Of a stretch of DNA of 64,000 bases, positions 33,957 through 41,384 are shown one piece after another. How positions within the stretch are numbered: the stretch's first letter is position 1; each line of letters opens with the position of its first letter. The translations under genes and the position numbers were made by a program. The notes below the pieces were generated by a model. The model did no database searches and was not told the origin of the DNA. It saw only the letters and a list, made by a program, of their open reading frames with translations. The DNA is from Taklimakanibacter albus (GTDB lineage: Bacteria > Pseudomonadota > Alphaproteobacteria > Rhizobiales > Aestuariivirgaceae): assembly GCF_016595235.1 (NCBI RefSeq), contig NZ_JAENHL010000007.1:2116043-2180042 (forward strand), written 5' to 3'.

Positions 33957-36419
33957 GTGTATTGTCCCATCGACGACCGCCCCGCGTCTCGTCCATTCCG
34001 TCCTGCGCGGCTGCTGAGCCGATCACTGCCGGTCGTGCTCTTTCTGGCCATGGCCATAACGGCCAAGGCACAATCGAGCTTGAGCGAGGGCTATGCGCGT
34101 GAAATAGCGCCCCTCTCCGCCACCGAGCGCGTCGGCAGCGAGGTCTGGTTCAATGCCACGGCCTTCAACGACCGCTTCTTCACATATGGCTTTCAGCAGC
34201 GTGTCGGCGGCCTCATCGACTGGTATGGCATTCTCGCCGCCGAGAAGAAGAAGGACATCTTCCAGGCCTGGGGCGGCATTCCCGATCCCGATTGCTGCGT
34301 ACCGGGCGAGCCCAATTGCCCCGCCAAGAGCCTCAGCGAGACCTATGGTTTCCAGTGGTGTCCGGGCGACGACGTGCTGCTGAAATATATCGGCAAATAT
34401 GGTTATCCTGATCCGGCCTGCGATCTCACGGATGTGCCGGCCCAGGGCGCCGACCAGCGTCAGAGCGCCTGCGATCTTCATTTCGGCACATCGACCGGCA
34501 TTCTGGGCCTGCGCAAGTTCCCCAATCCGCGCTTCGACCGCAGCGCCTGGCTCAAGCTCAACGGTGACAAGCCCGAATCCTGGGAAGGTTATCGCGGCGC
34601 GCTCAACGTCTTTCCGACCGATGCGCAGAACCGGACCAGCAGGCTGTTCGACGGCTCGATCGAGCCGCCCTACCGCATCGGCATGGCCTGCGGCGCGTGC
34701 CACATAGGCTACAAGCCCGACAAGCCGCCGGCCGATCCCAACCATCCGGCCTGGGAGAATATCGACGGCCTGGTCGGCAACCAATATAGCCGCGTCTCGA
34801 ATATCCTGGGCTCGGGCTTCGGCAAACATGCGCTCGAATGGCAGCTCATCGCGCGCGCCAGGCCCGGCATCGTCGATACCTCGGCCCTGCCGATGGATTA
34901 TGTCTCCAATCCCGGCACCATGAATGCGATCATCAATTTCAAGCAGCGCCCGCTGCATGAGCATGAGATCCTGAAATGGCGCCGCGCCGCGGCCTGTCCG
35001 GCGGGAACTCAGGCCGAGAAATGCTGGTGCGAGCCCGGTAAGCTCGGAAAATGCTGGGAGCGCTCGACCAAGAAGGAGTTGCAGCCCAACATCCTGAAAG
35101 GCGGCGAGGATTCGATCGGCATCAAAGAGGCGATCCAGCGCGTGTATTTCAATATCGGCTCGTGCTCGGAGCAATGCTGGCTGAACCACATTCCCGATCT
35201 GCGCGCCGCCGATCCCAAGCAGCGCAATTACGGCCAGACGCCATTCGATATCGGCCAATGCCGGCGCGACTGCGCCAGCTTCCGCGCCATCGAGGATCGT
35301 CTCGACGATATCGAGGCCTTCTTCTTCACGGCACGCCCGACCGACCTGTGGAAGGCGCGCGGCCTCGCCTCACCTGAGGCGCTGGAAGCCGAGCTCGATC
35401 AGCAATTCTTCCCCGGCGCGGTGAAGCGCGGCCGCGACATCTATGCCCGGCAATGCGCGAGCTGCCATTCGAGCGGCAAGCCGCCTTTCGACAACACCGA
35501 TTTCCGGGCCACCGTGCCGGGCGATCCGACCTTGCGCGCCGACTGGCTGGGCAATGACGAGCTGGAGCCGGCGAGCGAGATCGGCACCTATGCCGGCCGT
35601 TCCTTGCATTCGAACCACATGCGGACGCGCGTCTGGGAGCAATATGCGGCGCTCGACATTCACGAGAGACCGCGCGACCCGGCGCGGCCGGAAGTGATGG
35701 CCGGCGCCGGCCGCGGCTATTATCGCAATATCTCGCTCTTGTCCGCCTGGGCGCATGCGCCCTTCATGCACAACAACGCCATCGGGCCCGAGATCTGTGG
35801 CAAGCCCGCCGACAAGCAGGTCGATTTCTACGATTCGCCCTATGTCGATGCTGAAGGCAAGCCGATCGCATCGCCGCCCGCCTGCCTCAGCTACGACACC
35901 AGTGTCGCCGGGCGATACCAGCTCTATGTCGCCTCGATGCGCGACATGCTCAATCCCGGCAAGCGCATCGACAAAATGCATCTCCTCGATGACGACATCA
36001 TCATCGACATCGCGCCCAAACTGCAGAATCCGGAGCTGAATAAACTATTAGGACTCGAGATCAGCGTGCGGATCCCGAAAGGTTATCCGGCCCTCGCCAT
36101 CAACAGCCTGCGCTTCAAGGACCTGATCCAGGACACGGTGCTGCGCCGCACCGACGCCCAGAAACTCGATGAGAAATATGCGGGCCTTCTCAATGCGAAA
36201 CAGCTCGCCGATCTGAAGGACGGACTCCAGCGCCTGATCCTCGACGCCATCCTGAAGGACCGGCCCACCGTGCTCGAGCTCGCCGCCGATCGCGACCGGT
36301 TCGTGCAGCGCTTCTATTCCAACAATCTCGGGCGCGTCGAGAACAGCGGCCATCGCTTCGGCGAGACGCTGTCGGATCAGGACAAGGACGCCCTCATCGC
36401 TTTCGTGGCCACGTTATGA
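33957..36419 (+). CDS. Large diheme c-type cytochrome, RoxA/cytochrome-c-peroxidase-like
   Basis: An 820-residue exported protein with a GTG start and GGAG 7 bases upstream. A signal peptide (hydrophobic about 23-36) ends near TAKAQ. Two heme-binding motifs are present: CGACH at 245-249 and CASCH at 500-504. A YRNISLLSAWAHAPFMHNNAIGPE segment recalls the conserved PYLHNGSVP region of RoxA-type diheme proteins. It also has about a dozen other Cys, many in pairs (CCVPGEPNC, CWCEPGKLGKC, CSEQC, CRRDC), suggesting several disulfides. It is much longer than usual diheme peroxidases. It begins a compact operon of heme proteins and overlaps the next gene by 4 bases. Confidence 0.85.
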   Translation: MYCPIDDRPASRPFRPARLLSRSLPVVLFLAMAITAKAQSSLSEGYAREIAPLSATERVGSEVWFNATAFNDRFFTYGFQQRVGGLIDWYGILAAEKKKDIFQAWGGIPDPDCCVPGEPNCPAKSLSETYGFQWCPGDDVLLKYIGKYGYPDPACDLTDVPAQGADQRQSACDLHFGTSTGILGLRKFPNPRFDRSAWLKLNGDKPESWEGYRGALNVFPTDAQNRTSRLFDGSIEPPYRIGMACGACHIGYKPDKPPADPNHPAWENIDGLVGNQYSRVSNILGSGFGKHALEWQLIARARPGIVDTSALPMDYVSNPGTMNAIINFKQRPLHEHEILKWRRAAACPAGTQAEKCWCEPGKLGKCWERSTKKELQPNILKGGEDSIGIKEAIQRVYFNIGSCSEQCWLNHIPDLRAADPKQRNYGQTPFDIGQCRRDCASFRAIEDRLDDIEAFFFTARPTDLWKARGLASPEALEAELDQQFFPGAVKRGRDIYARQCASCHSSGKPPFDNTDFRATVPGDPTLRADWLGNDELEPASEIGTYAGRSLHSNHMRTRVWEQYAALDIHERPRDPARPEVMAGAGRGYYRNISLLSAWAHAPFMHNNAIGPEICGKPADKQVDFYDSPYVDAEGKPIASPPACLSYDTSVAGRYQLYVASMRDMLNPGKRIDKMHLLDDDIIIDIAPKLQNPELNKLLGLEISVRIPKGYPALAINSLRFKDLIQDTVLRRTDAQKLDEKYAGLLNAKQLADLKDGLQRLILDAILKDRPTVLELAADRDRFVQRFYSNNLGRVENSGHRFGETLSDQDKDALIAFVATL

Positions 36420-37366
36420 ACATGCAGAACCTACTTCGCGCGATTGCGGTCATCGGCGTGCTCCTGCTCGGCGCGGGCATCTACGTCTGCTACACCAAGC
36501 ACGGCACGCCGGAGCGTCCCGTCATTTCCTTTGCGCCGCTTACCGATGGCGCGCTCAAGGATCCCGACAACCCACTGAAGATATTCCATGTCGACTTCGC
36601 CAAGCTCGAACATGACCTGCCGCTGAGCCGCGCCGACCGCGCCAAGCTCACGCCCGAGAATCTGACGGTCCTGAGCCAGGAGGAAATCGACCAGATCTAT
36701 GCCCGCCTCACTGCCGGTCCCGTTCCCGATGGCTTCATGCGCGGCAATCTCTTCTTCGAGAACGGTGTCGACGGCCTGAAATCGAGGCTCGCCGAGATTC
36801 TCGGCGGCGGCCTCGGCACCGTCGCCGATGCGAAGATCGACACTTTGGAGAAGCTCGGCCGGTCGATGTGGAAGGGCAAATATTTCTTTCGTGACGAACG
36901 CGTGCTGCGCAATGTGATCGAGGACTTCAAGCCGCTGGAAGCCCTGATCGAGGCGCCGGATAGGCTTCAGACCGTCGAGATTCCGCGCCAGGGCCTCCTG
37001 TCCTATGTGAGCCCGAACAGCACCGCCTGGCTGCTGTTTCCGGCCAAGCTCTATTGCGGCCAGAGTCTCGTCGACGGCAGGCGCGAATCGATCATCATCG
37101 ATTACGCCTATACCAACGACCTACCGGGCTACATGGAACGGCCCGATGCGCTGGCGGGCCGCGGCGGCCTCGCCATCCGCGATGAGATCCGCATGGTGCG
37201 GCCTGGTTTTTATCTGGGCCGCGCTTATGCCAACCGCATCTTCCTTCTGAATTTCACCGTCTATGACGCGGAGACCGCCGAAAATGGCCTTCAGGCCTTT
37301 CTGGACGGCAAGCCCGTCGCCGAGGATTGCTGGGCGGGCGAACAGGGCATGGCGGCGGCGCCCTAG
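36416..37366 (+). CDS. Membrane-anchored or exported protein of unknown function in the cytochrome cluster
   Basis: A 316-residue protein with one N-terminal hydrophobic segment (about residues 8-25, IAVIGVLLLGAGIYVCY). It has no CXXCH motif. Recognisable but unassigned segments are FFENGVDGLKSRLAEILGG, WKGKYFFRDERVLRN, and a late MVRPGFYLGRAYANRIFLLNF. The ATGA overlap with the upstream cytochrome and about 80-base overlap with the next gene show tight coupling. I do not recognise a family; a periplasmic partner or assembly factor of the cytochromes is possible. Confidence 0.75.
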   Translation: MNMQNLLRAIAVIGVLLLGAGIYVCYTKHGTPERPVISFAPLTDGALKDPDNPLKIFHVDFAKLEHDLPLSRADRAKLTPENLTVLSQEEIDQIYARLTAGPVPDGFMRGNLFFENGVDGLKSRLAEILGGGLGTVADAKIDTLEKLGRSMWKGKYFFRDERVLRNVIEDFKPLEALIEAPDRLQTVEIPRQGLLSYVSPNSTAWLLFPAKLYCGQSLVDGRRESIIIDYAYTNDLPGYMERPDALAGRGGLAIRDEIRMVRPGFYLGRAYANRIFLLNFTVYDAETAENGLQAFLDGKPVAEDCWAGEQGMAAAP

Positions 37367-38249
37367 CGCGCGCGCATCCACCCTGCTGCTGTGTCTCGCG
37401 GTAACGGCCGGCGCCGTCCGCGCCGAGACGGTATTCGAGCGTCTCTATCCGACTGAGCAGGGCAGCCTCGCTCTGCCCTATCCCTTCGCAAGATTGGTCG
37501 AAGACGTGAAGGCGCGAACCGGCGCCGAGATCCAGCTGGGCTTCGTGCCGCTCGGCCGCTCGCTGCAACGCTACGCGGCCGATCCCAATTATTTCACCTC
37601 GCCGCGCATTCTGCTGGCGGTGATCGGCAATGGTGCTCAGGGGCCGGCGCTGCGCGACCGCCTGTTCATGGGTTATCAGCCGGCCGCGCGCGCTATCGAG
37701 ATCATCGCCTTCGACGAAACAGAGGGCCGCTTTCACTTTACCCAGATCGACGATTACGGCCCGCAAGGCCGCCCCGTCGCGGCCGAGCTCAGCGAGGATG
37801 TCTGCGCCACGTGTCATCAGTCACGCGCGCCGATCTTCTCCGCACCGCCCTGGGACGAGACGAACGCCAATCCGCGCATCGTTGCCGTTTTGCCGGCGAA
37901 TATCGAAGGCCTTGCCATCCACCAGGATTTCGACGGCCTCGATCAGTTCGCCCGCTCGGTCACTCGTGCCAACCGGCTGCTCATCGCCAAGCAGCTCAAG
38001 AGTGTAGTGGATCAAAGCGGGTCGGATTTTGCCAAGGCTTTCCCGCAAGGCCTCGCCGTCATCGAGCCGAAGATTCCCAATCGCGATCCCTTGGGCCTCA
38101 TCGCCTCCGGCATGGCGCCCGACAAGACGCTCGAAACCTCCGGCGCCTTCGCGCCCGAGACGCCGCGACCTTTCCTCCAATTGTGGAAACCCGGCCTGAC
38201 CGCCGCCGAAGATGCGGCCCGCCTGATCGAGGAGGCCGAGTTGCCATGA
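37284..38249 (+). CDS. Exported protein with a single CXXCH heme motif
   Basis: A protein of about 321 residues, starting inside the previous gene; ATG at 37284 is my choice and 37263 is possible. A basic N-terminus is followed by STLLLCLAVTAGAVRAE, a signal peptide. The only heme motif is CATCH at about 174-178, in SEDVCATCHQSRAPIF. No distal methionine motif is obvious. The second half has no recognised domain. It overlaps the next cytochrome by 4 bases (ATGA). It is a probable monoheme c-type electron carrier or heme-binding partner of its neighbours. Confidence 0.78.
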   Translation: MAFRPFWTASPSPRIAGRANRAWRRRPSARASTLLLCLAVTAGAVRAETVFERLYPTEQGSLALPYPFARLVEDVKARTGAEIQLGFVPLGRSLQRYAADPNYFTSPRILLAVIGNGAQGPALRDRLFMGYQPAARAIEIIAFDETEGRFHFTQIDDYGPQGRPVAAELSEDVCATCHQSRAPIFSAPPWDETNANPRIVAVLPANIEGLAIHQDFDGLDQFARSVTRANRLLIAKQLKSVVDQSGSDFAKAFPQGLAVIEPKIPNRDPLGLIASGMAPDKTLETSGAFAPETPRPFLQLWKPGLTAAEDAARLIEEAELP

Positions 38250-39826
38250 CCCGCGCTCAGTTCCGATGGTTATGCCTGTATGTCCTGCTGCCGGTCGCGA
38301 TCCTGGCGGGAGTCTGGCTCTATCAGCGTCTCAGCCGCGATGTGCCCGAGACCTTTGCCTCCGGCGAGATGCAGTTCAAATATGGCTCGACCGGCGGCGA
38401 CAAGAATTTCGGCATTCCCTATCCGATCTGGGAAGTGCTGCCGATCCTCTTCGCCAAGAAGCTGCCGGAGGGCCGTCAGGATCAGGGCTGGGCCGCTTTC
38501 GGTTTCATCATGGAGGACTTTCCCGAAGGCGCCGTGCAGCCGCGACGCCCACGCCCGGTCGGCACCACCTTGCGCGACTATATGGGTCTCGATCGCATCT
38601 TCCTCAATTGCGCCGCCTGCCATGCCGGTGTCGTGACCGGGCCGGGACCTGATCGCCGCCGCCTCGTCGTGACCGGCATGCCGTCCAATACCGTCGACCT
38701 GGAAGCCTTCCAGAACTTCCTGACGGCAATCGCCGATGACCCGGACTTCAACGCCAGCACGATCCTGGACGCCATCGACAAGAACAAGATCGACATCGAC
38801 TGGTTCAACCGCCTGGCGCTGCGCTTCATCGGCGTTCAGCAGATGAAGGACCTGATCAAGGGCATCAGCAAGCGGTTCGAATTCACCAAAGCCGAGCCCG
38901 CTTTCGGCCCTGGCCGCTTCGACACTTTTTCACCCGCCAAGGCGCTGATGGCCTGGCCCTTCGAGAACATTCCCGCTCATGAGCGCATCGGCGTCGTCGA
39001 TTTTCCGTCCGTCTGGCTGCAGGACAAGAAGCGCCATATGTGGTTGCATTGGGACGGCAACAACAACAAGCTCGAGGAGCGCAACCGCTCGGCCGCCTTC
39101 GGCACCGGGGCCAATTTCCCCAATCTCGACCGCGAGTCGGTGAAGCGGATCGAGACCTGGCTCTTGACGGCAAGGCCGCCCGATTTCGCTACCACGCTCG
39201 GCAAAGAGATCGATCAAGCCAAGGCCGCACACGGCAAGACCCTTTATGTAAGTTTCTGTGCCGATTGCCATGGCCAGTCCGGCACCGACTTCACCGGCGC
39301 ATCGGTGGGACAGACGACCGCCATCGGCGACATCGGCACCGATCGCTACCGCTTCGACAACTACACCTATGATCTGATGCTCAATCAGAGCACGCTTTAT
39401 GTCGGCAATGCCGAGGAGCGTTTCCAGCATTTCCGCAAGAGTGACGGCTATGCCAACATGCCGCTCGACGGTCTGTGGCTCAGGGCGCCCTATCTGCACA
39501 ATGGCTCGGTGCCGACATTGCGCGACCTTCTCACCAAACCGAAGGACCGGCCGAAGATGTTCTATCGCGGCATCACCGAATATGACGCGGAGAATATGGG
39601 CTTCGTTTCACGACCGGACGCGAGCATCGCGAACAAGACGGATTCTCCGTTCTGCTATGCCACCAATCTGCAAGGCCTGGCCGATTGCGGCGCGGATGCG
39701 CCGGACAATCGCAATACCTGCGATGCCACGACCTGCGCGGGCAACGGCAATGACGGCCATGATTACGGCACCGCGCTGTCCGATCCCGACAAGGACGCGC
39801 TCATCGAATATCTCAAGACATTCTGA
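38246..39826 (+). CDS. Diheme c-type cytochrome, RoxA-like (paralogue A)
   Basis: A 526-residue protein anchored by an N-terminal helix (about 10-27). Heme motifs are CAACH at 122-126 and CADCH at 338-342. The segments GIPYPIWEVLPILFAKKLP and GLWLRAPYLHNGSVPTLRDLL, then FYRGITEYDAENMGFVS, are shared almost position by position with the 39836 product, so the two are tandem paralogues. The LHNGSVP region is typical of RoxA-type and related diheme proteins of the cytochrome c peroxidase superfamily. A late Cys-rich stretch (NTCDATTCAGNGNDG) is unique to this copy. Role: periplasmic electron transfer or oxygenase/peroxidase chemistry. Confidence 0.87.
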   Translation: MTRAQFRWLCLYVLLPVAILAGVWLYQRLSRDVPETFASGEMQFKYGSTGGDKNFGIPYPIWEVLPILFAKKLPEGRQDQGWAAFGFIMEDFPEGAVQPRRPRPVGTTLRDYMGLDRIFLNCAACHAGVVTGPGPDRRRLVVTGMPSNTVDLEAFQNFLTAIADDPDFNASTILDAIDKNKIDIDWFNRLALRFIGVQQMKDLIKGISKRFEFTKAEPAFGPGRFDTFSPAKALMAWPFENIPAHERIGVVDFPSVWLQDKKRHMWLHWDGNNNKLEERNRSAAFGTGANFPNLDRESVKRIETWLLTARPPDFATTLGKEIDQAKAAHGKTLYVSFCADCHGQSGTDFTGASVGQTTAIGDIGTDRYRFDNYTYDLMLNQSTLYVGNAEERFQHFRKSDGYANMPLDGLWLRAPYLHNGSVPTLRDLLTKPKDRPKMFYRGITEYDAENMGFVSRPDASIANKTDSPFCYATNLQGLADCGADAPDNRNTCDATTCAGNGNDGHDYGTALSDPDKDALIEYLKTF

Positions 39827-39835
39827 GGACGCGCC

Positions 39836-41368
39836 ATGCCCAACAGAAGGACCGGCAAACGTATCAAGCAAGGGCTTCGCACCTTTTTCCTCGGCCCCTG
39901 GATGCTCGTCATCGTCGCCGCCATCTCCCTCTATTATGCCAATTTCAAGTTCTTCAAGACCGAGCCGCAGGATGTCTGCGCCGATGTCGAGTCGTCGCGC
40001 CATGCCGATTGTCTCGACAATATCGCCGACGAGCAGTTCAAATATGGTTCGCTCAACGCCGAGAATGATCGCGGCATTCCCTATCCGATCTTCTATGTCA
40101 TGCCGCGCATCTTTCCGCAGTGCCTGCCGGGCAATCGGCTCGGCGGCTACCGCGCCTTCGGCCTGCCCTGGGAAGAGGGACGCGAATTGCCGGTAGGCTT
40201 CTCGAAGCGCCGTCTTGGTTTCGAGCGCATCACCCAGACCTGCGCCATCTGCCACACCGCGACCTATCGCATGGATATCGCGGACAAGCCGGTCATCGTG
40301 CCGACGGGACCGTCGCACACCACGACATCGCAGGAGTTCCTGCGCTTTCTGCGCTGCGCCGCCAATGACCGCAAATTCAGCTTCGACGGCATGTGGGACG
40401 AGATCAAGCGCAACTTCGAGATGGGTCTCGACGACTGGGCGATCTATCATCTCCTGATCCCGATCGTGCGCAGCCGCATCCGCGACCAGGTCGAGGGTTT
40501 CGACTGGATGGATCAGATCGAGTTTCGCGACGGCATGAAACGGCCGGACTGGGGTCCCGGCCGCGATGATCCAATGAATCTCACCAAGTTCTTCCTCCTC
40601 AATGCCGACCGCAACAAGGACAAGACCACCGGCAATGCGGATTTCCCAGCGATCTGGGACCTCTCGGCGCGCGAGGGACATTCGCTGAACTGGGGCGGTG
40701 AGACCCAGGATCCGCTCGCGGTGATCATGGATTCGGCCTTGGGTCTCGGCGCCCCTCCGGGCCCCCATTTCGAGAAGCAGATGCGCGATCTGCGCGCCTA
40801 TCTGCAGCGCAAGGCGCCGCCCAAATATCCCTTGGCGCCCAAAACCTCCGATAGTTTGGTCGTCAAGGGCGCCGAGCTCTACAAGGCACATTGCGCCGAG
40901 TGCCACGATACGAAGGGGGAGTATTACGGCAAGGTCATTCCCATCGAGGACATCGGCACCGACCGCGAGCGCTTCGATACCTGGCAGCAGGAGGACGCCG
41001 ATGGCGCCAACCGCGTCGCACTCGAGATGGGCGTCACCCGCAAGAACATGGTCAAGGATAAGGGTTATGTGGCGGGACCGCTCTCTGGCCTGTGGCTCAC
41101 GGCGCCTTATCTCCACAATGGCGCGGTGGCGAATCTCGACCAGTTGCTGACCCGCCCGGAAGACCGTCGCGAAACCTTCTATCGCGGCTGCGATCTCTAC
41201 GATCAGGAGAAGATGGGCTTCGTCTCTGACCGACCCGAGCCGTCCTGCCCCAGCAATTTCCTGTTCGACACGCGCCTGCCGGGCAACGGCAGACTTGGCC
41301 ATGCTTATGGCACCGATTTGACAGGCGAGCAGAAGACACAGTTGATCGAATATCTGAAGACCTTGTGA
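39836..41368 (+). CDS. Diheme c-type cytochrome, RoxA-like (paralogue B)
   Basis: A 510-residue protein with an N-terminal membrane anchor (about 21-38) and heme motifs CAICH at 136-140 and CAECH at 353-357. It shares with paralogue A the GIPYPI opening, GLWLTAPYLHNGAV and FYRGCDLYDQEKMGFVS. It starts 9 bases after paralogue A and ends 16 bases before the patatin gene. Compared with paralogue A it has different spacing between the anchor and heme 1, and extra Cys near the N-terminus. Two adjacent, related but diverged diheme proteins suggest a heteromeric complex or different substrates. Confidence 0.87.
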   Translation: MPNRRTGKRIKQGLRTFFLGPWMLVIVAAISLYYANFKFFKTEPQDVCADVESSRHADCLDNIADEQFKYGSLNAENDRGIPYPIFYVMPRIFPQCLPGNRLGGYRAFGLPWEEGRELPVGFSKRRLGFERITQTCAICHTATYRMDIADKPVIVPTGPSHTTTSQEFLRFLRCAANDRKFSFDGMWDEIKRNFEMGLDDWAIYHLLIPIVRSRIRDQVEGFDWMDQIEFRDGMKRPDWGPGRDDPMNLTKFFLLNADRNKDKTTGNADFPAIWDLSAREGHSLNWGGETQDPLAVIMDSALGLGAPPGPHFEKQMRDLRAYLQRKAPPKYPLAPKTSDSLVVKGAELYKAHCAECHDTKGEYYGKVIPIEDIGTDRERFDTWQQEDADGANRVALEMGVTRKNMVKDKGYVAGPLSGLWLTAPYLHNGAVANLDQLLTRPEDRRETFYRGCDLYDQEKMGFVSDRPEPSCPSNFLFDTRLPGNGRLGHAYGTDLTGEQKTQLIEYLKTL

Positions 41369-41384
41369 GCGAAGGGACGCCGAA

